From Anisodus tanguticus (lineage: Eukaryota > Streptophyta > Magnoliopsida > Solanales > Solanaceae): a stretch of DNA of 64,000 nucleotides. Below the pieces are notes generated by a model. It worked only from the letters and a program-made list of their open reading frames with translations. It had not been told where the DNA came from and did no database searches. Shown here piece after piece: positions 23,411 through 35,016 of the stretch (positions within the stretch are counted from its first letter, which is position 1; the number at the start of each line of letters is the position of its first letter). The translations under genes were made by a program, and so were the position numbers. Where the stretch lies: contig CM067555.1 of the NCBI GenBank assembly GCA_034509755.1, forward strand, positions 20,410,142-20,474,141. Direction: 5' to 3'.

Positions 23411-26400
23411 ATCCCCTCTTGAAAGAGATTTTGGTGCACACACAAGGTGCCTACTTTCAGCAAAAAGATATTGCATCAGGATAGGCAGCTTCCGCTTTGA
23501 ACCTTCCTTAGTTGAATACCACCGGACTTACTTACTGCGCGGTGAACGTGATGTCTTGAATCGTCGTGTTTAGTGTAAGCAAGACAATGATACCAACATA
23601 ATAACTCTCCTTATTCATTTTATTCTTATTGTTGCCGTTGTGGTGGACACACTTGGATTCTTAAGTGCGTTCATTTGAGGCGGCCTATCCTCGCACTTAA
23701 ATAGGTGATCTCCTACAAGGCATCTTGCTATACCCCACTTCACAAGTGTTAGGAATCATTAAAAGTTTCCCCAATCTTAACCTCAACTTTTGAGGATCGT
23801 TAAAGGTTTGGAAGCTTAACCTTTACCTACCATGCAGGTAGAACTTTAGTCTATCGCGGGAACAACTTTGGATTCATGTTTCCTTACAGAAATCATTATC
23901 CGAAGTGTTCTTGCTTCCACCGAAGCGCTCAACTGAACCTTTTTATAGCTTAGTTTTCCCATTGAACCAAATTCTTGGGATCTCCAGTCAATATGGTTGG
24001 GTTACCACCGCAAAGGTTCGTATTGTTTGGTTTTAAGCCCATTCCCCTTGACAGGCAGAATTCTTGATCTTTGGGTAGTCCCTTAGTTAAAGGGTCCACT
24101 ATATCATTTGATTAGTAATCAAGGAAGTGTCACCCGTGATAATCAACTACCATATGGTCTTATGTCTCCGACATATATGTCCAGACACCGTTATCCATTA
24201 CCTTCCTAAAGCCGACCGACTAGCCACAGTGTCTAACTACCGAAGGCACGAGTTTCTCCCAATAAGGGACGTCCTCTAAGGAGTCGTGAAGTTACTCAAC
24301 TTCTTTCATGCTTTGTTTAAAGCGATAAACTCCGATTCCATCATGAATCGGCCGATGCAAGTTTGCTTAGAGGATTTTCCAAGACCCACCTTACACATTT
24401 ACTTGTGGCTTTGGTGTTCTTCATATCTGATGTCCAGTTTGCATCACTATGTTCTCCCATAATCGCTGGACATCCAGAATACCATAATTCGTAGATAAGC
24501 GAACATTTAAGATATCGTCATATCTGACTTAAAGCATTCTACCGATCATTTTTAGAATCACGAGTGAACCTTAGTACAACTGATCTGCATTGTAGGCCGA
24601 TACCATGTCGGTTGTAGTGTGTAACATACACTGAACTAGATCGACCTGCGTATATCGCTCCTTGTATATGGGTGCACCATGATTCCAATAAGTTATAGGA
24701 TTCATATCCATTGGTGGCTTCAACGAGACTGTCAACTACCTCACAAATGAGTTTGGAATTAGACCAGTCCGTTAGATGTCTTAGAAATCTCAATTCCTAA
24801 GATGTCATCTGTGATATCCATATCTTACATATCGAGACTTTTGTTTCAATATGACTTCCACGTTCAGACTGTTGGTTTTCCAACTGTTGCCTTTCTAACT
24901 TCAGAGTCAATATTTCTGTTGTCAGATTCATTGTTTCTGTTTTACCTGAAACTTCTAGGACCAAAATGTAAACATTTCAGGGACCAAAATGAAATTTCTG
25001 AAAGAAGCCCAACAATCCAACAAACCAACTCTCCGGTTAGGAAGACTGTTTCAACATCCATGTCACGCAAGACTGCACTGGCCCTGGATGTTAAGCTATT
25101 CACATGGGAGCACATGTACAAGTAGCCGAGGCCTTATACTCGTCCGTAGATCCATCTACTTTGCACTTACTTTTGAGTATCCACTTTCACAACCCAAAGG
25201 TTCTTTTCCCGGAGGAAGGTCAACCATTACACAAGTATGGTTCTATATGATGGAATCTATTTCTTTCTATGTAGCTTCTTTCCAAAGCAGCGCTTCTGGA
25301 GATGACAATTCTTTGTTAATTGTCCATGGTTCCTTCTCAACCATCCAAGCTAGAAGGCCTGAAACAAGTCTTTGTCCCCTCTTTGCTCCTTCTCGGTTCA
25401 ACATCTAGAATCCCTGAGTTATGTAGATTTGGAATATTAAGTTTCGGATAGTCAGCAACTTTCGAGTCCTGTAGATACGGAACGTCTAGTTCCGGACAAT
25501 CAGGCACTCGCGAGTTCTTGTTAACCTCGAGCAATTACTTCTTTTTCTTTCTCAAGGAAAGTTATCTTCAAAGAATTAAGCATTCTTTGACACCAAGAGG
25601 CGATAACCACTACTGTTATTTGCAGATCCAGTGGATATGCAATTTACAGTCTTAGGTCCAACTTAACCTGTTTCGATATTCCAACCTCTACCAAACCACC
25701 CCACAACACAACATTTGTATGTTGGATCCTTTTCATGTTTCACACGGAGGGTTATCCTTATCCTTATGCGTAGTTCTATTGAGAATCGCATTAGCGGTAA
25801 GGATTACCTTGCCCCATAAATTTTGGGCGTACGACTTTGCGTTTGGATAACACCGTTAGACTGAGGTGAGAAATGAGCAGTCATTTGATGAACGATGCTT
25901 CACATTCTCTCTATCTATCACTACGAATTCCTCAATCCGTAGGCTTAGTTGATTTTCAACTTCTACTTTGTAGCGCTTATCCGCTTCAACAACTTCATCT
26001 TTGCTTTTTAACAAACAAAGGATACAATACGTTGTACCATCATCGATGAAGGTCACAAAGTACTTGTCTCCCCCCTCTATTTTGTATAAACTTCAAATCA
26101 CCCATGTAGGTGTGACTAAGTTCTAGAGGGGCGATGATTTTTCGCTATTCCTTTGACGGAATGGAAAGGTGATTTGCCTCTTCGCCTACCTCATATTTAT
26201 TTTGAGGGTTTATGTCGACAGAAGGCAACAATCTCAACTTTGTTAGCTTTTGAATGACTTTCTATTTAATGTGTCTTAATCTATAATGACATAGATGCAC
26301 GAATTACAAATATATCATTCATTTTGCTACAGACATATTGCACCATTCTTAGTTATTACAGACCTGTTGGAATAGACTCATACCAGCTTGACCAACATTG

Positions 26401-27517
26401 TCCCTTAAACCAAGTTTGGGACATGTATCACCTTATTTTAGAGTGATCCAAATCCCTGAAGTCCTATTGAGGACAACCTCTCCAACCCCTTCTACTTTAG
26501 AGGTGGCATTGCTTCACACAAATAACCTCTTGCCCGTGGTTAGGGCGTAACCAGATCATATATGATCTGGATACTCTAGCCCACTCCAGTTGCTTTGGCG
26601 GACTGAGTGTCCAATTTCTTTTCTGCCTTTCCTTTGGCCTTCAAATCATTTAAGACCTGGAATTTTAGCCCGCTCCAGTCGCCCGTAGGCTTTGTACGAC
26701 TGAGTGTCCAAAATCATCCTATCAAATAAATTCTGGCCCACTCCAGTCCGTAGGCTTTGTACGACTGAGTGTCCAATATCATCTTATCAAATGAAGGATC
26801 TTCTGTCAAATAGTGTGACAGGGTCAACGTCTTAAGATAAGCCATTATATTTTAGTCTTCTTTCCTTGAGATTGGTGCCCGAACACTTCTTGGCCCTTGC
26901 TTAAGAGTGATAACAATTTTTGCACAGTCAGTGGATCTCTCTCTTTCGTATGTGTGAACATACTTTAGACACTTTTAATTATTACACCCAAAAGAACGGA
27001 TCTTTTAAGTCGTTGTTTACAATAGTCCAATCTTTAAACGGGAGGGAAGGTGAGATTAAACTTCTGATTTTAAAGCGTAAGTAATATAAATTATTTCAGA
27101 AAAATATTTTCATATTCCTCCTTACTTTAAGCCCTTTTTAATCAGACATCATTTAATCTTATTCTTGACAAGGAAGAAAAATTACTTATCCCAATTTCGG
27201 ATTCTTTAGTCACTTCGTCGGACTGAGTGTCTATTTCCTCCTTACAATAATTCGGACCCTTTGTCTGGGACAAATATAGGCTTTCTGCTACAAGATATAA
27301 CCACATCTTCAGCCTTCTCCTCTTGTCCCAGTTGACATCCTCAGCCTCTCTTGGGCGCTTGTTCCCACCACTCTCAGGTGCGGTGACATCATGAACACCT
27401 TGACCTTCAACAATATAATCAAAACTATCTTCTACCAGAAAATCACAGCCATAACCAGATTTGGTCACACAACTGTTGACCGACATCTTTCAAACACTAA
27501 TGCAATCTTGTCTTAAA
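23411..27517 (-). pseudogene. Copia family A copy 2 gag-pol remnants
   Basis: Fragments match copy 1 in order. The integrase piece at 25856-26056 shares TFIDD, LLKSKD and EVENQLSLRI with copy 1. The RT segment near 25010-25330 survives only partly. Near 26800-26870 a gag-like stretch with LTLSHYLTEDPSFDKM is seen. An unrecognised 114-residue frame at 27486-27142 begins 33 bp inside the 5' LTR and contains a basic KRPREAEDVNWDKRRR patch that looks like a bipartite nuclear signal. It is not similar to the Ala-rich gag start of copy 1. Many stops and frameshifts exclude function of gag-pol as a whole. An LTR-like fragment appears at about 24855-25025. Confidence 0.75.
26570..26790. repeat. Imperfect tandem repeats with 'gactgagtgtccaa' in Copia A2
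   Basis: Three copies of a unit of about 60-110 bp contain cccactccagt (or cccgctccagt), then gtaggctttgtacgactgagtgtccaa, then tcatcytatcaaat. They lie in decayed gag sequence and have no counterpart in copy 1, so they arose by local duplication after insertion. Confidence 0.65.
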
Positions 27518-27519
27518 AT

Positions 27520-28549
27520 TGTTGGATATGTAAAGAAGTACGGGAAGTAAATAAGTATTACAAGTGTTCGAAAGGATAAAAAAACAAGCCAATAATATAA
27601 TTGTCGTAAGCTGGTTGAGTCCTGAATCTTGATAACCTGAAATCAAGAAACACTAAATTTGGATTGTTACAATTATGGCTGAGTCGAGAGATGACTCTCT
27701 GTCTTTAAGACAAGATTGCCCCATATATATGCTTTTACGTTAGCGGGCAATATTCTCCCAAGATAAAACAACAACTAATCAACACTACAAAGCAAATAAG
27801 TTGATTCTGACGAAGAAAACGAACATGAAACGACTTGCTGATTTAGAGGAAAAATGAAGGAAGAGTTTCTGTTTCTGTTGCTCAGTTTTTGGACAGATTT
27901 TGACTTATTTTTCGTCCTCTCTCTTCTCTATATTTATTCCTCAAATCTGTTTCAGAAGGTTATATAGTGTTTAGGAGGAGGAGAGTAATCATGGGTATTC
28001 ATGACCAGAAACGTTTTGTAGTAAGTGCAAAACGTTTCAGAAGTTTAATGCCAAAACTATTGGTTTTCTGGCTTCTTCCTGAAACTTCAGGGACCAATCT
28101 GTAAATAGTAAATAGTTTGGGGTCAAAAAGGTAATATCAGAAGCCCAAAGCTTTCGACCCACGACCCGAGCCCGGACCGGGCGGGCGTCGGCGTGCGTGT
28201 GGGCTTAGCCTCGAACCCAAGCACACCTAGATCCTCCCTCCTTCAAACCCCTTGGGGTCCCAAACCTTTATCCATTTTTGAGTCTTATAAAGAGAACAAT
28301 TCTTCCTTTTCCCACTGATGTGGTAGATTTGTCCCACACCATATTTCCATGTCTCAAACACCTTACTTCGTGGACCAATATCTCTTTCATTTCTTAACGA
28401 AATTTGACGATCCTTGGCTCTACGGTCATCTACTCACTTAGTAGATTATGCACGTGTGAAGAGACAAAGCCTCCAACATGCGGTACCCTAGTGTTTAAGT
28501 CATTAAACATGGGTGGACGCACCTCCCCACCAAAGGCAAATTTCCAACA
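27520..28549 (-). repeat. 5' LTR of Copia family A copy 2
   Basis: This LTR is 1,030 bp. A TATA-like taaatata lies near 27930-27938 on the minus strand. The segment 27704-27719 is exactly complementary to 27502-27517, which lies 2 bp inside the LTR, where a primer-binding site belongs. Confidence 0.92.
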
Positions 28550-28712
28550 ACTTTTGGTTGAGAGTATTTGCAAAATAAATCTCGCTATAAAATTAACATT
28601 TATCATAATATTTGATTTCATTAACTTAATATTATTCACAATTTTTTGTTCTAATTTTTCTTTTCGGGTAACTAATATCCGCATAAGTTATACAAGAATG
28701 TATTATTTTATA

Positions 28713-28875
28713 GTCTACGTGAGATCGATAGGTTACGGGGCGAATCGTGAAAACAACCATTAATGCTTGCATTAGAGTAGGCTGATCCCATAACATCCTT
28801 TGAGGTGCGTGTCTTTTCCGGACTCTGCTAACACTAGATGCTTTCCGCACCGGGCTGCCTTTTTGTTAAAAAAAA
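28713..28875 (+). mobile_element. tRNA-derived SINE with 12-bp target duplication
   Basis: The perfect duplication tattattttata lies at 28701-28712 and 28876-28887. The body has a B-box-like ggttacggggcgaatcg and the 3' block ccgcaccgggctgcctttttg, which I know from plant SINEs. It ends in a T-rich then A-rich tail. At 163 bp it is close to the full length of such elements. Confidence 0.85.
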
Positions 28876-28887
28876 TATTATTTTATA

Positions 28888-30009
28888 ATGGATAAAATGT
28901 GGAATGAATAGGTTATTAGTAATAAATAGAAATAATTAAATGACAAAAATAATGATTCATATAATAGTCATTATTTTATTTTGTTAAGAACATAATTCAA
29001 AACGTACACTGCATAATAATTTGATTGTAACAAACCAAACTAGCAATAATAATTAATTTGTACATTATATCCCACGTATTATAATTTCTTCATCACTTTG
29101 TTATTACATTATAAACCCTGTATTATAATTACAGTGTAACTTACTTCTAAGCCAAAAGACAATAATAAAAGGGTGACTTTGTTTATTTACATATTTTGAT
29201 ATGATTTTTTCTGTTAAGTCTTCATAACTAGTGATCATTATCTAATTAATTGAAAATTTTGGATGAAATTATAAGACACGGTAAGCAAGAAGAGAATAAC
29301 TCATAGAAATCTCAAATTAAAAATGAAACAAGTAGATATATATTCTAAGGGAATAATTGTACTTTTGGTCCTTCAAATATTGGTAAATTTTAACTTGGTC
29401 CTTCTAAAATTTGAATGAGCACAGTTAACCTCAAATGTGAAGTAACAATACAAGCTTAACATAGTACGTGAGTAATTAAGTGATGGACAATTAATAATTA
29501 TGATAAATTTGTGAATATTTACAAGCAAAGAAATTAAAAGTGCACATTTAATTAATTAAAAATTAAATGTGATTACTCAGATATCAGAAGGACTAAAATT
29601 AATATCTACTAAATAACTGAGAGACCAAAGATACTTTTAACACACACAAAAATGACACTTTAAATTTAGGTCTTTGATCACAAACTAACACCTACTTCAT
29701 TACTTTGTATACATATATTAAATTATCTTGACATATAAATATGATTCCTGAAAAAGGCAGTGATATTGTGGATACATTCATGAACGCCTTTTGGCTAAGT
29801 ATTGGTAATTCTAGCAATACATGTTAGGAGGACCACAATAAACAGATCACTCATCGCCTCTCCGAGAATGACTCTTTTAAAAAGATCATTTTTAAAAAAT
29901 TCACACACAAACATATATATATAATTATCAAAAATCTGATTTGAGATCAAACGTGAAAGAATATTTGACGTTGGCAGGGTGAAGTATATATATATACACA
30001 CGTGATGGC
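28888..30009. other. AT-rich intergenic spacer, possible MITE inside
   Basis: No coding region is supported. Between about 29345 and 29650 the ends gtacttttggtcct and, inverted, gtatctttggtctc form an imperfect inverted pair. This could be a small non-autonomous transposon, but no target duplication was found. Confidence 0.35.
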
Positions 30010-30034
30010 CGAGAATTTAATCAGAGGCGCAGTG

Positions 30035-31794
30035 ACATATCCCCAATCCTATTCCCAGATCGTACGATGAGACTAAGCATTGTGTATACCACTCTGGAAT
30101 CACTGGACATGACACTGGGAGTTGCTTTGCCCTCAAAGACAAGATCGAGGCGTTGATCAAAGAAGGAATCATCCAATTGAAAGGACCTTCCCCTAATATA
30201 AACAATAACCCTTTGCCAAATCATGACAATGCCAATGTGAACATGATTACTGTTGATGAAGAAAACAGTTTGGAAGGGACTATTGTGCCGGTCCAGAGAG
30301 AGGAAAATGTTGAATCATCGGCCTTTATCACCCCTATAATTACAGTTCAAGTGAGGGCACCGTTTGAAGTGGAAGTACTTCCTCCGAAACCTCGGATCAT
30401 AACACCGTCTTTTGATAGCAAAACTGTTCCTTGGAGTTATTCGACTGGGGAAAAGAGCAGGGGAAAAGAGAAACAAATTGTAGAAGTTGTCTCCGCTGGT
30501 ATAACAAGATCTGGGCGATGTTATTCCCCTGCAGAAGTAGCGCGAGGAGCGCCAAAAAGGGAGACAATCCAAAAAAGGCCGTAACAGAGACCGAAATGGA
30601 AGAGTTCTGGAGGAAAATGCCAACCAAGGAATATTCCGTTGTAAAACAGTTGAAGAAAACACTGGCCCAAATTTCTTTGTTATCATTGTTGATGAATTCC
30701 GCTACCCACGGGCGTGCTTTGTTGGAGGTACTCAAAGAAGCTTATGTTCGAAAGAGACCACTGGCAAGAAACTCTCGGCCTTGGTCGGACATATTTTAGA
30801 GGCCCATAAAGTCTCTTTTCATGACAAAGAATTGCCATGAAGGCTTGGGGCACAACAAAGCGTTGAACATAACTGTAAAGTGCATGAACAAGTTCATTTC
30901 TAGGGTGTTGATTGATGGAGGCTCAACTGTCAACATCTGTCCTGTGGCAACTCTCCGATCCATGGGGATTAGCATAGGAATTATTCGCAAAAACCATGTG
31001 AGGGTTAAAGGCTTTGATGGAGCCCAAATGAGCGTTATGGAAGAAATGGATTTGACATTGCAAGTAGGACCCCTAGAGTTCGTCGTGGAATTCCAAGTGT
31101 TAGAAATATCTACAGGCTATAACCTGCTAATGGGAAGACATTGGATCCATATGGCTGGTGCAGTCCCTTACACCCTACACCAGAGCTTGAAGTTTGTCTG
31201 GAATCATCACGAGGTCGTGATACACGGAGAAATGAGCAATTCAATATGTCCCGAAAGTCAAATCCCTGTTGTTGAAAGTGTGGAGAGGCTAGATGGATCT
31301 GTTTTTCCATATCAGGGAAATTACATGTGGCTCTAAAGCTGAAAAACTGAAATTACCCAGGGTTCTCACAATGGTGGCCCACGAAATGTTGAAAAATGGC
31401 TTTAAGCCTGGTCAAGGCCTAGGATTGAACTTGGAAGGTATAGAAGAGCCGATTCATTTGCTTAGTAAAAAGGATACTTTTGGTCTCGGATACGAACCCA
31501 CTTCTAAAGAAGTTTTGTTAATCAATCTCCGAAGGAAAAGAGACGCTCCCCTACCAAAGCCTGTTCTGCCTCTAAATCAGTCATTTGTCAAAGCATATGC
31601 TGCTCAGGAATCAAAGGAAGACGATGCAGACAACCTCGTGGAAGGACTCAAAAGTCTTTTCATTGCGGAAGAAGAAGCAGAATGCAATGTAATTCTAAAT
31701 GATTATGTTGAAGACCCAACCATTTGGGATGCAGAAATGGAGATGTTTTGAAAAATTGGACCTGTGCCTCGGCCCTGTTTCTCCGGGAAACTTG
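30035..31794 (+). pseudogene. Ogre gag C-terminus and protease
   Basis: A gag tail with HSGITGHDTGSCFALKDKIEALI at about 30080-30180 is followed by TRSGRCYSP (near 30510) and EEFWRKMPTKEYSVVKQLKK. The aspartic protease lies in 30821-31336, with its active-site region LIDGGSTVNICP and the flap-side YNLLMGRHWIHMAGAVP. The catalytic triad reads DGG rather than the usual DTG/DSG, a known or tolerated variant in this group as far as I recall. A G-patch-like segment follows (about 31370-31510; MLKNGFKPGQGLGLNLEG). Frameshifts lie near 30584, 30800 and 31336, so no continuous protein can be made. Confidence 0.85.
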
Positions 31795-31967
31795 GTAGAA
31801 ATTGCATTAGCACTTTATGAAACAATGCGATTCAAATTGAGAACTGAATCACATCTATGCATTTTAATGTGTTTTGCCTCCACCTTTTGAAAGCTAAAAT
31901 GACAAATCCACACCGCTTTTGCTATTTCAAAATTTATTTTGTTTAATAATTTTCTTTTCTCTTTCAG
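31795..31967 (+). other. Putative Ogre protease/RT intron
   Basis: The donor is cttg|gtagaa and the acceptor ttttctctttcag|CATG is preceded by a long pyrimidine tract. The intervening 173 bp are AT-rich and interrupt the coding sequence between the protease/G-patch part and the acidic linker before RT. This is the site where introns are known in Ogre elements. The acceptor is convincing; the donor choice is less certain. Confidence 0.65.
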
Positions 31968-34900
31968 CATGCAAACTAATAAATCTGTCGATTATGTGAA
32001 TGTGACATGTAATGAAACAAGCAAACAAAATCCAAACAACGAACATGACTTCGAAGAATATGAGGAAGACTCACAGCCGGAAGAATTGACAGAAGAATTA
32101 GAGCATTTTGAGAATAAGCCAAAGCCAAATTTAGATGAAACAGAGGCAGTAAATTTGGGAGACACAGAATATGTAAAGGAAATAAGAATCAACGTCCATC
32201 TGAGCACCGCACAAAAGAAAGAATTGACGGATCTTTTAAGGCAATATATCAACGTATTTGCTTGGTCTTATGACGATATGCCAGGTCTGAGCACATATAT
32301 TATTTCACATAGATTACCTATTGATCCATCCTGCCCTCTGGTGTAGCAAAAACCATGGAAAATCAAGCATGATTTGAGTTTAAAAGTCAAGGAAGAAGTT
32401 TCCAAACAATTCGATGCAAAGGTCATTCGAGTTGCAAGATACCCCACTTGGTTAGCCAACATCGTACCTGTGCCAAAGAAAGATGGAAATATACGGGTAT
32501 GCGTGGATTATCGGGATCTCAACAAGGCTAGCCCGAAGGATGATTTCCCTCTCCCAAATATTCATATACTCATTGATAACTGTGCGAAGCATGAATTACA
32601 GTCATTTGTTGATTACTTTGCTGGTTACCACCAAATCTTGATGGATGAGGAAGACGCAGAAAAGACAGCATTCACTACACCTTGGGGAGTATATTATTAC
32701 CGGGTAATGCCGTTCGGACTCAAGAACGCATGCACCACCTATATGAGATCCATGACTACCATTTTCCATGATATGATCCACAAGGAAATCGAGGTCTACA
32801 TAGATGACGTTATTATCAAGTCTCGAAGGGCTTCAGATCACTTGACAAATTTGAAAAGTTCTTTGACCGGCTGAGGCGATACAATCTGAAGTTAAATCCT
32901 ACAAAGTGTGCATTTGGTATCCATGTTGGGAAGCTGTTAGGTTTCATCGTGAGTAGTAGAGGTATTGAATTGGACCCATCAAATATAAAAGCTATTCAGG
33001 ACTTGCCTCCTCCAAAGAATCGAAAGGACGTAATGAGTTTTCTCGATCGTCTAAATTATATCAGCAGGTTCATAGCGCAATCAACAGTAATATGTGAATC
33101 AATATTCAAGCTACTGAAGAAAGACGCTGCTACCATATGGACATCAGATTGCCAACAAGCTTTTGATAGAATCAAAGAATATCTATCTAATCCATCTGTT
33201 TTGGTGCCTCTAGAGCCCGGAAAGCCTTTGTTGTTATATCTGTCTGTGTTAGAAAACACATTTGGATGCGTGCTGGGACAACACGATGAAAAAGGAAAGA
33301 AGGAGCAAGCTATATACTACTTGAGCAAGAAGTTCATTCCTTATGAAGCTCGGTATACTTTGTTGGAACACACTTGTTGTGCCTTGACTTGGATTGCACA
33401 AAAGTTTAGACATTATCTGGCTGCATATACCACTTATCTTATCTCAATAATGGACCCGCTCAAATACATCTTCCAGAAGTCCATGCCTATTGGGAAGCTA
33501 GCAAAATGACAAATCTTGCTAAGTGAGTTCGACATCATATATGTTACCCAGAAGGCCATCAAAGGACAAGTGCTAGTAGACCATCTTGTTGAAAACCCTA
33601 TAGATGAAGAATATATGCCCCTTCGGACTTATTTTCCGGACGATGAGGTATTGTTTGTTGGAGAAGATATCTCAGAAGAATACCCGGGTTAGAGAATGTT
33701 CTACGACGGAGCAGCAAACTTCAAAGGAGTTGGCATAGGAGTAGTCTTATTTTAGAATATAAAGCTTGTATACTCGGAATTAGAATGGCCGTTGATATGA
33801 ACATACAAAAATTGTTGGTTATCGGCGATTCAGACTTATTGATTCATCAAGTACAAGGCGAATGGGCCACCAAGAACGTGAAGATACTTCCTTACCTGCA
33901 TTGTATGAAAGAATTGTGCAAAAGGTTCAGCGAGATAGAATTCAAGCATATCCCATGAACTCAAAATGAATTTGCTGATGCTCTGGCGACTCTGTTCTCC
34001 ATGATTCAACATCCGGATAAGAATTACATTAATCCCATCAAGGTGAACTTGTTAGATCAGTCGGCTTATTGCTTCCACATAGATGAAGAGCTGGATGTAA
34101 AGCCCTGGTACCACGACATTAAGAGGTATCTCAAGGCAAACGAATATCTAGAGGGCATAACCAGCACACAAAAAAAGACACTTTAGAGGTTAGCAAACCA
34201 TTTCTTCCTAAACGGAGAAATCCTTTATTGGAGGACTCCAGATCTAGGTTTGTTAAATGTGTTGATTCCCAAGGCAAGCAGGTTAGTTGAAGAGATACAC
34301 GGAGGCACGTGCGAACCTCACATGAATGGTTTGACTTTAGCAAAGAAGATTCTGAGAGCATGGTACTTTTGGATGACCATGGAAACAGATTACATTCGCT
34401 TTGTGCAAACGTGCCATTAGTGTCAGATTCATGGCGATTTAATCAGGGTACCTCATAACGAGATCAATGTGACGAGTTCTCCTTGGCCATTCGCAGCTTG
34501 GGGCATGGATGTCATTGTTCCTATTGAACCCGCCGCATCAAATGGACATAGATTCATTCTAGTGGCAATTGACTATTTCACAAAATGGGTAGAGGCATCG
34601 TCATCTCACAAGTCGATGCATGACAAAGAAAGTGGTAGTTGATCGGATGAACGGAGCAATCGAACGATGCCCAACAAGAACATCGAAGCAAAGTGGATAC
34701 AGAATCAGTACGAGCAATTGATGTTGATTGATGAAAAATGGATGAACGCAATCTGTCACGTGCAACTTTATCAGAACAGGATGGCCGAAGCTTTCAACAA
34801 GAAAGTAAAACCAAGGATTTTCAAACCGGGGCAATTGGTGCTAAAACGTATATTCCCGCACCAAAATGAAGCTAAAGGAAAATTCATACCTAACTGGCAA

Positions 34901-35016
34901 GGCCTTACATGGTTCATCGAGTGCTAACTGGAGGGGCATTAATCCTAGCTGAGATGGACGACGAAGTATGGTCAAAAACTATCAACGCAAATGCGGTGAA
35001 AAGATACTACATTTAG
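31968..35016 (+). pseudogene. Ogre RT, two RNase H regions and integrase
   Basis: An acidic linker (31968-32250) leads into RT (about 32380-32870) with VCVDYRDLNKASPKDDFPLP, FAGYHQI, PFGLKNA and the catalytic YIDDV. RNase H at about 33150-33510 has GCVLGQHDE and the RYTLLEH region. A second, archaeal-type RNase H (33700-34000) keeps LLVIGDSDLLIHQVQGEW and ADALATL. Integrase (34170-35016) keeps WPFAAWGMDVI with its first Asp. It then jumps to the C-terminal part (QNRMAEAFNKKVKPR), so the second catalytic Asp and the Glu are deleted near 34620-34670. The end is VKRYYI at 35016. Stops are at 32344, 32873, 33507 and later. Confidence 0.88.

Larger units (their letters stand above)
22334..28549 (-). 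mobile_element. Complete but heavily decayed Copia retrotransposon (family A, copy 2)
   Basis: The LTRs at 22334-23410 and 27520-28549 run tgttgga...ccaaca and are flanked by the perfect target duplication acttt (22329-22333 and 28550-28554). LTR and 3' non-coding sequences are clearly homologous to copy 1 at 1200-8168. The interior is much more degraded than in copy 1. RNase H remnants lie at about 24060-24540, RT is largely lost near 24840-25040, and integrase pieces lie at about 25600-26300. The element length of 6.2 kb suggests about 0.75 kb of net loss relative to copy 1. Confidence 0.94.

Noticed and set aside
24802..25408. Two plus-strand frames over 100 codons
   Set aside because: They are antisense to decayed Copia A2 RT sequence and cross an LTR-like fragment. 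Shadow frames.
28730..28760. tRNA-like B box suggesting a tRNA gene
   Set aside because: There is no cloverleaf or acceptor pairing. The context and TSD show a SINE.
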